A stretch of DNA of 64,000 nt from an uncultured Lachnospiraceae bacterium (GTDB lineage Bacteria > Bacillota > Clostridia > Lachnospirales > Lachnospiraceae): the NCBI GenBank assembly GCA_959022495.1, contig CAUEYX010000002.1, forward strand, positions 1 to 64,000. Direction: 5' to 3'. Under the pieces are notes generated by a model that was not told the DNA's origin, ran no database searches, and saw only the letters and a list, made by a program, of their open reading frames with translations. Every line of letters begins with the position of its first letter. Within the stretch, counting starts at the first letter, position 1. A program made the position numbers and the translations under genes. Below, one piece after another: positions 1 to 7,582 of the stretch.

Positions 1-2
1 AT

Positions 3-80
3 CTGACCGATACTTGTCTGACGGCACAGGATAAATATAAGGCATATCTTGATTACTTTAGGATTGAGTATGATAAGTAG
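3..80 (+). CDS. C-terminal end of an unidentified protein (5' end outside window)
   Basis: An open frame enters from the left edge and stops with TAG at 78-80, giving 25 residues ending in DYFRIEYDK. It is too short to assign. Its AT-rich composition matches the defence island that follows, so it is probably the previous island gene. An ATG at position 70 overlaps its end, the usual arrangement of coupled genes. Confidence 0.35.
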   Translation: MTDTCLTAQDKYKAYLDYFRIEYDK

Positions 81-373
81 AAAGCGTTCAGTTGTTGCAA
101 AAAATGCACTAGTTCAAAAGAATAAGTTGAGCAGGATGAGTAGGGGAACTACAAGAAGTATTGGAAAATTAAAGGATGGTTAGCAGGGATTGGTTTACAG
201 GAAGTAGATAAGCTTAGGGTATCCAATTATTTGTTGGAATTATCCCTACAAAATATAAAAGACAAAATAGATTTTGATGAGCTCGAGAGAAAACTAAAAG
301 AATATCATGGGAGAACGGAACATGGAAAACAAAGGCGTAATATATATTTTGACAAACCCTTCATTTCCGGATT
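70..373 (+). pseudogene. Possible frameshifted small gene upstream of the GIY-YIG gene
   Basis: An ATG at 70 overlaps the end of the preceding frame and opens a 37-codon basic peptide (starts MISRKRSVVAKNAL) that stops at 181-183. In another frame, protein-like sequence continues directly from about 165 (KGWLAGIGLQEVDKL, then an acidic/basic helix ending FDELERKLKEYHG) and runs to a TGA near 373, overlapping the next gene. The two halves read like one small helical protein broken by a frameshift, or two unrelated frames. No family was recognised. The rest of 184-306 holds nothing else visible. Confidence 0.3.
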
Positions 374-978
374 ATGTGAAAATCGGATATGCAGATGATA
401 TTGATAAAAGATTAAAGCAACTTAACAGGAGCGAGTGTATCCCTTTTGCATTTCGAGTATATGCGACATACGAAGTAAATTCTCGTTTGTCCGATTTGAA
501 ATTGCATTCAATTATAGATAAACTGAATCCGGATTTGCGTTCAATAGACGATTTTAATGGACAAAAGAGAGTGCGTGAGTTCTATGCAATGAAACCGGAA
601 GAAGCATTTGCAATACTGGAGGCAATGGCTGAAATACATGACTGCAAGGATAAGCTCAAACTTATTGCTCCAAATGAAACAGAAGCAAAAGAAGAAGAAT
701 TGGCACAGGAGATTGATACAGAAAGCCATGAAAAAGCTGAGAATTTTTCCTTTTCAAAATGTCAGATACCGATTGGTGCAGAATTGGAATATTGTGCTGA
801 TTCAAGTTTGAAATGTACTTTAGTCGGTGATCGAAAGGTAGAATATCAAGGAAAAGAAATGTCTTTAACAGCTTTGGCAAAACTGTTATCAGGAAAGAAA
901 TATTCCATTGCAGGCCCAAGATTCTTTAAATATAAAGGCGAATGGTTGAATGATATTAGAGCACGAATGGGTTTTTAA
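322..978 (+). CDS. GIY-YIG/T5orf172-type nuclease-like protein with RAMA/DUF4357-like C-terminus
   Basis: The N-terminal 90 residues open with GVIYILTNPSFPDYVKIGYA, the pattern of the T5orf172/GIY-YIG family (aromatic-I-L-T, then VKIG, then R-x3-LN). A polar linker follows. The last ~70 residues (IPIGAELEY, VEYQGKEMSLTALAKLL, YKGEWLNDIR) resemble the RAMA/DUF4357 module found in restriction-associated proteins and thought to recognise modified DNA. The start at 322 is preferred because GGGAG lies 9 bases upstream; the ATG at 307 has no good ribosome site. The gene sits 59 bases before hsdM in the same direction, so a role in the restriction locus is likely. Family assignment of the front half is fairly secure; the tail is a pattern-based guess. 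Confidence 0.72.
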   Translation: MENKGVIYILTNPSFPDYVKIGYADDIDKRLKQLNRSECIPFAFRVYATYEVNSRLSDLKLHSIIDKLNPDLRSIDDFNGQKRVREFYAMKPEEAFAILEAMAEIHDCKDKLKLIAPNETEAKEEELAQEIDTESHEKAENFSFSKCQIPIGAELEYCADSSLKCTLVGDRKVEYQGKEMSLTALAKLLSGKKYSIAGPRFFKYKGEWLNDIRARMGF

Positions 979-992
979 AGCTTAAATAAGCT
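979..992. repeat. Short perfect palindrome between the GIY-YIG gene and hsdM
   Basis: AGCTTA-AA-TAAGCT begins one base after the stop of the GIY-YIG gene and about 45 bases before hsdM. It could be an operator for the restriction operon or a weak RNA hairpin; there is no T-tract. No promoter could be assigned with confidence in this AT-rich spacer. Confidence 0.3.
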
Positions 993-1037
993 AATATGAT
1001 AATTTAAAATACTACAAAAATTTAAGAGGAAAATAAA

Positions 1038-2858
1038 ATGATAAACATTCGTAAATTAGAAGCAGAATTATGGGAATCGGCAGACTTGCTGCGTGCAGGC
1101 TCAAAGTTGACATCTAATCAGTACTGTATGCCGGTGCTTGGTTTGATTTTTCTGCGTTATGCATATAGCAGATATAAAATGGTGGAGACGGAGATTTTGA
1201 AAAACCGTCCTTCTCGTGGCGGGCGTGTAATGCCTGTGGAAGCAAGTGACTTTGCGGCGAAAAGTGCGCTTTATCTTCCAAAAGAGGCACAGTATGATTA
1301 TTTGCTGAATCTTCCGGATGATATTGCATCTGCAGGTATTCTGAACAAAGATGGCCACACAATGAACAGTCTGGGTGAAGTAGTTAATAATGCGATGCAG
1401 TTGATTGAAGAACAAAGTGAGCAGCTTACCGGTGTCCTTCCGAAAAGTTATACAGATTTTTCTGATGAAATACTGTCAGAGCTTCTTCGTATATTCAATA
1501 ACAGTGCATTGGACGAAGTGGGCGGCGATATTATCGGCCGCATTTATGAATATTTTCTGAATAAGTTTGCAAAAAACATTGCTTCTGATGACGGTGTGTT
1601 CTTTACTCCAAAATCATTGGTAAAAATGATTGTAAATGTTATCGAGCCAAAGAGTGGTATTTTGCTGGATCCTGCTTGTGGTTCGGGCGGTATGTTTATT
1701 CAGTCAGGTGATTTTGTAAATCATTCCGGTATGAATGCCAATAATGCTATGACATTCTATGGACAGGAAAAGGTGGAGTACAACGCTCAGCTTTGTTTGA
1801 TGAATATGGCTGTTCATGGTCTTACCGGTGTAATCAAATCCGGTGATGAGGCAAACAGCTTTTATCATGATGCACATAATCTGAACGGTTGCTGTGATTA
1901 TGTAATGGCAAATCCGCCGTTTAATGTCGATAAAGTAAAAGCGGAGTCGGCTGAAAGTGCAGGCCGTCTCCCATTTGGCATGCCTGCGGTTAATAAAAAC
2001 AAAGAAATCGGTAATGGTAACTATCTGTGGATTTCCTATTTTTACTCATACCTTAATGAAAATGGTCGAGCAGGATTTGTTATGGCATCTTCTGCTACGG
2101 ACAGCCAGGGCAAAGACAAGGATATCCGTGAAAAACTGGTAAAAACGGGCCATGTGGACGCAATGGTGAGTGTGGGAAATAACTTCTTCTACACCAAATC
2201 ACTGCCTTGCTCTCTATGGTTCTTTGACAAAGGAAAATCAGAAGAAATAAAGGAAAAAGTACTGTTTATTGATGCAAGAAATTATTATACAGTGGTTGAC
2301 CGTACATTGAACGAATGGTCCGAATGGCAGCTGAAAAATCTGAATGCCATTGTTTGGCTATATCGTGGCGAGATTGAAAAATATCATCAACTTATTGCCG
2401 AATATAAAAATGTACTTGGTGAGGATATATCTTTTGAAGAATCGCTTCACCTTTTGAAAGAAGAACTGAAAAATTTACAAAAGCATGCAAAAATTGAAGT
2501 AGAAGTAGCCGGAAGAAATGATAAAAAACGAGTGCAGACATATTATGATGAACTGATAGTAGCGAAGAATGAAGAAATCACTGTTGCAAAAGAGGCAGTA
2601 TGGCTTTATGAAAAGTTTGGCGAAGGTGTTTATACTGATGTACTTGGTCTGTGCAAAGCTGCAACCATTGCAGAAATTGAAGAAAAGGGCTGGTCTCTGA
2701 CACCGGGTGCGTATGTAGGTGTAGCACCTGTAGAATATGACGGCGTAAATTTTGAAGAACGAATGGCAGAAATACATCGTGAACTTTTATTGTTGCAGGC
2801 AGAATCCAATGATTTAATGGATATCATCTCGCAGAATATGAAGGAGATGGGGGTATGA
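1038..2858 (+). CDS. hsdM: Type I restriction-modification system, DNA methyltransferase subunit HsdM
   Basis: A 606-residue N6-adenine methyltransferase that would work as the M subunit of a type I complex with HsdS and HsdR. It has the helical HsdM N-terminus (LRAGSKLTSNQYCMPVLGLI), the AdoMet motif DPACGSGGMF at residue 211 and the catalytic NPPF motif at residue 292. The C-terminal third is helical and charged, as expected for contacts with HsdS. AGAGGA precedes the ATG. Its stop overlaps the hsdS start by four bases (ATGA), indicating translational coupling. The gene appears intact and should protect host DNA by methylation. Confidence 0.96.
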   Translation: MINIRKLEAELWESADLLRAGSKLTSNQYCMPVLGLIFLRYAYSRYKMVETEILKNRPSRGGRVMPVEASDFAAKSALYLPKEAQYDYLLNLPDDIASAGILNKDGHTMNSLGEVVNNAMQLIEEQSEQLTGVLPKSYTDFSDEILSELLRIFNNSALDEVGGDIIGRIYEYFLNKFAKNIASDDGVFFTPKSLVKMIVNVIEPKSGILLDPACGSGGMFIQSGDFVNHSGMNANNAMTFYGQEKVEYNAQLCLMNMAVHGLTGVIKSGDEANSFYHDAHNLNGCCDYVMANPPFNVDKVKAESAESAGRLPFGMPAVNKNKEIGNGNYLWISYFYSYLNENGRAGFVMASSATDSQGKDKDIREKLVKTGHVDAMVSVGNNFFYTKSLPCSLWFFDKGKSEEIKEKVLFIDARNYYTVVDRTLNEWSEWQLKNLNAIVWLYRGEIEKYHQLIAEYKNVLGEDISFEESLHLLKEELKNLQKHAKIEVEVAGRNDKKRVQTYYDELIVAKNEEITVAKEAVWLYEKFGEGVYTDVLGLCKAATIAEIEEKGWSLTPGAYVGVAPVEYDGVNFEERMAEIHRELLLLQAESNDLMDIISQNMKEMGV

Positions 2859-4018
2859 GTTGGGAAAAAGTGAGATTAGGGGATGTGTCTGAATCATGTT
2901 TGGGGAAAATGTTGGATAAAAGAAAGAATAAAGGATTCTATAAACCATATCTTGCTAATGTTAATGTGCGTTGGGGATCTTTTGATTTGGAGAATCTGAA
3001 AGAAATGAGATTTGAAGATGATGAAGACGAAAGATATGGGATTAAATATGGCGATTTGATTATATGTGAAGGTGGAGAGCCTGGAAGATGTGCAATTTGG
3101 AAAGAAGAACTTCCAAATATGAAAATTCAAAAAGCTCTGCATCGAGTAAGAGTGAAAGAAGAAATGGATTATAGATATGTCTATTATTGGTTCCTTTTAG
3201 CTGGTAAGCAAGGTGCACTCAAGCAATATTATACAGGTGCAACGATAATGCATATGCCAGAACAAAAACTTAAAGAAGTTATAATAGATAAACCACCATT
3301 GGATGTTCAAAGAAAAATTGCCAATTACCTTGAATCTTTTGATCATTTGATTGAAAACAATCAAAAACAAATTAAGCTTCTTGAAGAAGCTGCGCAACGT
3401 TTGTATAAAGAATGGTTTATTGATTTGCGTTTCCCTGGATATGAAGATACACCTATTGTAGATGGTGTACCGGAGGGGTGGCACATGGGAAGTATCAAAG
3501 AAATATCTACTTGTCTCGATAAAATGAGAAAGCCATTGTCTGGAAAGACACGGGATATTCAAAAGAAAATATATCCATATTACGGCGCGGCTGATTTGAT
3601 GGATTATGTCGAGAATTATTTATTCGATGGAATATATTTGCTTTTTGGAGAAGATGGTACTGTAATTACTAAAGATGGTACTCCTGTATTACAATATGTT
3701 TGGGGAAAATTTTGGGTAAATAATCATGCGCATGTATTCCAGGGAAATGAATTTTACAGTACAGAATTTCTGTATATGTTGTGTAGACATATGAAAATTG
3801 CGGATGTAGTAACTGGTGTTGCACAACCTAAAATTAGCCAAGGAAGATTGAATGACAAAAAAATTCTTATACCTGATAAATTTTTGGCTTTAGAATATTC
3901 TGATGTAACTAAAGCTATGTTTACGAAAATTAGAAATTTAAAGGATCGAATATATCTTTTACAAGAAGCCCGTGAACGCTTATTGCCTAAACTTATGAGC
4001 GGAGAAATTGAGGTGTAA
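2855..4018 (+). CDS. hsdS: Type I restriction-modification system, specificity subunit HsdS
   Basis: A 387-residue protein with the two-repeat HsdS plan. TRD1 starts at WEKVRLGDV. A central conserved helix lies near residues 150-190 (QRKIANYLESFDHLIENNQ, then AAQRLYKEWF). TRD2 follows, and the C-terminal helix ends in ERLLPKLMSGEIEV. The two target-recognition domains set the bipartite DNA site methylated and cut by the complex. The start overlaps hsdM by ATGA. The 3' end carries a 16-base string (4002-4017) that recurs near 5.5 kb in front of another island gene, discussed under findings. The recognition sequence cannot be read from the gene. Confidence 0.95.
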   Translation: MSWEKVRLGDVSESCLGKMLDKRKNKGFYKPYLANVNVRWGSFDLENLKEMRFEDDEDERYGIKYGDLIICEGGEPGRCAIWKEELPNMKIQKALHRVRVKEEMDYRYVYYWFLLAGKQGALKQYYTGATIMHMPEQKLKEVIIDKPPLDVQRKIANYLESFDHLIENNQKQIKLLEEAAQRLYKEWFIDLRFPGYEDTPIVDGVPEGWHMGSIKEISTCLDKMRKPLSGKTRDIQKKIYPYYGAADLMDYVENYLFDGIYLLFGEDGTVITKDGTPVLQYVWGKFWVNNHAHVFQGNEFYSTEFLYMLCRHMKIADVVTGVAQPKISQGRLNDKKILIPDKFLALEYSDVTKAMFTKIRNLKDRIYLLQEARERLLPKLMSGEIEV

Positions 4019-4020
4019 AT

Positions 4021-4583
4021 ATGGCATTACCTAAAGAAATATTAACAGGATTGAAAATGAGCTAAAAGATAGTGATGATGCATCAAGATGGAAATTGTTC
4101 CGAGAAATGGATAGAAAATATCAGAGTTGCATTAAGAACTTTTGTGAGGGGATGTGGTTATCTGTTTCGAATAAAAATGTATTACATCTCCCACAACTAC
4201 AACAATATCCTGATTATGTGGTTGAAAATTTAGAAATGGTTCAATCAAAGCTGTTAACATACAGATTTGAAGAAAATGCAATCGCAGGTAAGGTTCCGAA
4301 GATATTAGAAAAGCAAAATGGTGTAACTGTTACGGTAAATAATCATGTGAATATTAATATCACATTTGAAGAAGTTCGTGAAAAAATAGAAGATATGACA
4401 TCTTTAACGGACAACGAAACTAAAGAGATATTGGATAAAATAAATGAAATTGAAGAGGTAGCCAATAGTAACGATAAAAAGAAAACCAAGTGGGAAAAAG
4501 TTAAGCCGGTCCTTACATGGTTGGCTGACAGAAATTTTGATGTTGGTGTTGCTATTTTACCGTTGTTATTGAAAATAAGATGA
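4021..4583 (+). pseudogene. Frameshifted unknown gene inserted after hsdS
   Basis: An ATG two bases after the hsdS stop, with GAGGTG in front, starts MALPKEILTG and stops at 4063-4065. A one-base frame change near 4045-4052 would join it to NRIENELKDSDDASRW and then to the open frame running to 4583, giving about 187 residues. That longer frame has no ribosome site of its own and could only start from a TTG at 4095, so a frameshift is the simplest reading (true mutation, assembly error or programmed). The C-terminal half has a short beta segment (VTVNNHVNINITF), a charged helix with NEIEEV, and a hydrophobic tail (VAILPLLLKI). No family was recognised with confidence. Confidence 0.55.
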
Positions 4584-4611
4584 TTTAATCATAATAAACT
4601 AAGGTGAAATA

Positions 4612-5376
4612 ATGTCTGAAGATAAAATTTGGGATATGGAAGTGATTTTAGATCATGAAATTTTTGATTATGTAGAATATTCTGCAAATTCATGGAGAGA
4701 GTGGATTACAAAAACGATGAATGAAGTCGAAAAGATCGAATTAAAAGAAATAAAATTATTGACATACTTTTCGATTTTAGAAATGATGGCACAGGAATAT
4801 GAAAATTTTCCATCTAATGGATTACAGGAGTCATTTGCAAAATTTGTTCTTGAATTTCAGGATCAATATGACTTTTTAGAAGCTACTGATCCAGTTACAT
4901 TGTTCTACAGGGTGGAAGGTATAGTTGCATCTACTGTAAATTTAAATAATTTAATAGATGGAGAAATATATTATCCAAATTCAAAGATTATTTCAGATAA
5001 AGTATGTGAAATAAAAAATGAACTGATAAAGCAAAAAGGGAATGAATATACAGCAAAAAAACTAAAACAACACCGATATGTTGAATTGTTATATCGTATG
5101 AGATGCAGATTATCTCATGAGTTTTCTGCACCACATATCTCGTTTAGCAATGTTATAGAAGGACCGAGTTATATAAATTGTTCAAGGCAGTATGTAAGTA
5201 AAGGTCGATTAGTAAGTGATGATGTATGGCAACTAAGATTTCCAGTTAAATTTGTGAAAGATTTATGCATGAATTGTTTTGAGAATTATCTTGATTATTG
5301 CTTGCGAGAACGTATTCCACCAAATAAAAATAATGGACTTGATAGACTTTGTGAATTGTCTTGGTACAGTCGTTAG
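4612..5376 (+). CDS. Unknown protein with HEPN-type Rx4H motif
   Basis: A 254-residue soluble, mostly helical acidic protein with TAAGGTGA ahead of its ATG. Near residue 164 it reads YRMRCRLSHEF, where R164-CRLS-H169 fits the Rx4-6H signature of HEPN domains, many of which are RNases in toxin and abortive-infection systems. The preceding helix (KLKQHRYVELLYRMRC) suits a HEPN helix. It lies between hsdS and hsdR with the same orientation and AT-rich composition as its neighbours, so an antiviral effector role is plausible. The motif is short and could occur by chance; a substrate cannot be inferred. Confidence 0.55.
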   Translation: MSEDKIWDMEVILDHEIFDYVEYSANSWREWITKTMNEVEKIELKEIKLLTYFSILEMMAQEYENFPSNGLQESFAKFVLEFQDQYDFLEATDPVTLFYRVEGIVASTVNLNNLIDGEIYYPNSKIISDKVCEIKNELIKQKGNEYTAKKLKQHRYVELLYRMRCRLSHEFSAPHISFSNVIEGPSYINCSRQYVSKGRLVSDDVWQLRFPVKFVKDLCMNCFENYLDYCLRERIPPNKNNGLDRLCELSWYSR

Positions 5377-5406
5377 AAGATTGAATAGGTGAATTAGAAA
5401 AATAGA

Positions 5407-5544
5407 ATGCATGATATTAATCAGCATTATGCAAGAGGATGCAGAAGTAATGTATTTCGTTATTACAATTTAAGAGAATTATCAAAGCATGTGAACAGAG
5501 AAATTGAGGTGTACGATGCAACAATATATAAAAAATGTAAATGA
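5407..5544 (+). pseudogene. Possible relic of an hsdS 3' end ahead of the membrane/KAP gene pair
   Basis: A 45-codon open frame contains LRELSKHVNREIEV, which lines up codon for codon with the hsdS C-terminus (ERLLPKLMSGEIEV at 3974-4015). The last 16 bases are identical (5498-5513 against 4002-4017) and several upstream codons differ by one base. As at hsdS, the match ends exactly where the next gene's ATG follows. It is read as a decayed end of a second specificity gene. The rest of the peptide (MHDINQHYARGCRS...) is unassigned. No ribosome site precedes it, so it is unlikely to be translated by itself. Confidence 0.4.
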
Positions 5545-6166
5545 TTGGATTTTGGTGAATGAAGTTAGCATAAATACAATCCTTGATTTTTTGTCTTTAG
5601 TCATTACAGCAGTGTTAACAACTATCATAATTTGGCAAACAGCGAAGCTTGCAAAGCACCAAAGTGTTCAAGAGGAAGAAATAGGTCAGCAACAAGCAGA
5701 ATTACAAAAAAGGCAAATTAAACTGGATACATTCGAATACAAAAACAGAATATATCATGCATTGTATAAGGTTTTTCAATTGACTGGAGAAATACAGATT
5801 ATATATGAAAAAATAAATTTGAAAGATAAGTCAATGGATCAACTTTATCAAATATTTGATTCATATTTAAAAACAATCAAAATTGATGTATCCGAAACAT
5901 TATGGGTGTTTAAACAGGCAGAGTACATATTGCCTGATAATATTTATAGGTCTGTTTATGATATTGCTGGAAATTTTAATGAGTTAACAGGGGATATTGG
6001 TAAATTTAACTTATACCCTAAAATATTAGCAGAGCATGAAATTGAAGAATATAAAAAAGAATTGCTTGAAGATATTCAAACAAGAAGTAATCAAATTAAT
6101 AATCATGTGTTGTTTATAAATTCGATAATGAAGAAAGAATTGTCAATTAGCAATTTGGAAAAATGA
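5516..6166 (+). CDS. One-pass membrane protein with coiled coil, partner candidate of the KAP NTPase
   Basis: A 216-residue protein. The ATG at 5516 is preferred because GAGGTG lies just upstream; an in-frame TTG at 5504 has no such site. A single membrane span covers roughly residues 18-42 (LDFLSLVITAVLTTIIIWQ). It is followed by a Q/E-rich coiled-coil stretch (QEEEIGQQQAELQKRQIK) and a helical cytoplasmic-like domain. Its TGA lies just before the KAP gene, with only eight bases between the stop and the preferred KAP start. This coupling and the membrane habit of KAP NTPases suggest the two act together at the membrane. No named family was recognised. Confidence 0.7.
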   Translation: MQQYIKNVNDWILVNEVSINTILDFLSLVITAVLTTIIIWQTAKLAKHQSVQEEEIGQQQAELQKRQIKLDTFEYKNRIYHALYKVFQLTGEIQIIYEKINLKDKSMDQLYQIFDSYLKTIKIDVSETLWVFKQAEYILPDNIYRSVYDIAGNFNELTGDIGKFNLYPKILAEHEIEEYKKELLEDIQTRSNQINNHVLFINSIMKKELSISNLEK

Positions 6167-6174
6167 GGTGTAAT

Positions 6175-7536
6175 ATGGACAAGTTTGACATTCTTGATAG
6201 AGGACTATTTGTAGAGCAAGTTGTAAAGCTGATAGAAAATATATCTGGGAATAAAGTAACAACTTGCTTTGCTATAAACGGCGAATGGGGGACGGGTAAA
6301 AGTTTTGTTTTAGATATGCTTGAAAATGAGCTTTCTAAAATTCAATCCGAAGAAACGCTTACTGAAAAGTATTTTATTATTCACTATAATTGTTGGAAAT
6401 ATGATTACTATGAAGAACCACTAATAGCTATTGTGTCTACAATAATTGCGGAGATAGAGGGAAAAATAACCCTTTTCCCTGACAGTAAAGAAAAACAAGA
6501 AATACTTGGAATGTTTAAAGCGGCAGGAGTTTCTTTATTATCACTCGCTAATACTGCATTTAAGGCTAAAACAGGCATTGATATTCAAAATGCAGTCGAA
6601 ACTGTAATTAATGGTGAAAAAGAAGGTGCAGCAAAATTTGATAAAGAACATGCTTATGATACATATTTAGATCTTAACAAAGTTATTGATAAACTTGCTG
6701 AACTTCTCCAGAGCGTAGCAGAAAGATATACAGTTATAATAATTGTCGATGAATTGGACAGATGCATTCCGGAATATGCAATAAAAGTGTTGGAGCGTCT
6801 GCATCATTTGACAGAAGAAAAAAGCAATATAATTACAATTATTGCTATAGATAAAAAACAGTTGGATTGTAGTGTCAGACATCTTTTTGGTTTTGAAGAA
6901 GGTAATAAATACCTCGAAAAATTTATAAATTTTGAAATCAAACTTGATAGAGGTAAAGTGTCTGAAAGAATCACTGAAAAACATGCTACTTATATAAGAC
7001 TGTTTGATAAAGATATTTTTCGATTTGATGATTCTGTGGAAGAGTGTTTGCGGGCAATATTCAAAGATATAGATATTCGTACACAAGAACAAATTGTAAA
7101 CAAAGTTACAATTGTACACAAACTTTTATTTACAGAAAAAAAAGATTATTCATTTATGTGTATGGAATTATTAACTGCTGTAATGGTTTGCGTATATAAA
7201 TATCGAGGCCTTTTTATTGGTAGTACATTTAATACTTCTTCATATGGAGGATTAGTTGCTTCAAGTTCAAAAGAAAAGTCCGGACCATTTGGGGATTTTT
7301 TTAAGGACAAATTCGAATCTATCAATTTAAGGAGTAGTTATTCATTTCCTGATGAACCATTAAAATATGCACTACCAGAGAAAGCGAATCTATATGGCGC
7401 AATGTTATTTACTTGGTGTTGGATGCATAGTAAAAGATCGGTTTCGATTCAACATACCAAAGATGATGTTTATACAATAATAATTAAGAATCATGAGGAA
7501 CTTATTAAATTTGCTGAAATTATAAAATTGATGTAG
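6175..7536 (+). CDS. KAP-family P-loop NTPase
   Basis: A 453-residue protein starting MDKFDILDRGLFVEQ. Walker A is GEWGTGKS at residues 36-43, followed by the KAP hallmark FIIHYNCWKYDYYEEP. Walker B with its arginine is IIIVDELDRC (D192-E193-L-D195-R). A sensor-like stretch NIITIIAIDKKQLDCSVRHLFG follows. KAP proteins are STAND-like NTPases, often membrane-linked, and include phage-exclusion proteins such as F-plasmid PifA. The start at 6175 is chosen over 6163 because GAGGTG precedes it, as in two other insert genes. A compact hydrophobic segment (MELLTAVMVCVYKYRGLFIG) occurs around residue 330-350. Function in phage defence is inference from family and location. Confidence 0.85.
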   Translation: MDKFDILDRGLFVEQVVKLIENISGNKVTTCFAINGEWGTGKSFVLDMLENELSKIQSEETLTEKYFIIHYNCWKYDYYEEPLIAIVSTIIAEIEGKITLFPDSKEKQEILGMFKAAGVSLLSLANTAFKAKTGIDIQNAVETVINGEKEGAAKFDKEHAYDTYLDLNKVIDKLAELLQSVAERYTVIIIVDELDRCIPEYAIKVLERLHHLTEEKSNIITIIAIDKKQLDCSVRHLFGFEEGNKYLEKFINFEIKLDRGKVSERITEKHATYIRLFDKDIFRFDDSVEECLRAIFKDIDIRTQEQIVNKVTIVHKLLFTEKKDYSFMCMELLTAVMVCVYKYRGLFIGSTFNTSSYGGLVASSSKEKSGPFGDFFKDKFESINLRSSYSFPDEPLKYALPEKANLYGAMLFTWCWMHSKRSVSIQHTKDDVYTIIIKNHEELIKFAEIIKLM

Positions 7537-7582
7537 TAAAACAAAGTATAGGGAAAATTTCTGACAATAGGGAGGTTACATT

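Noticed and set aside
4095..4583. Independent gene starting with TTG at 4095
   Set aside because: There is no ribosome site, and coding-like sequence continues upstream in the same frame to about 4050 and then joins the frame begun at 4021.
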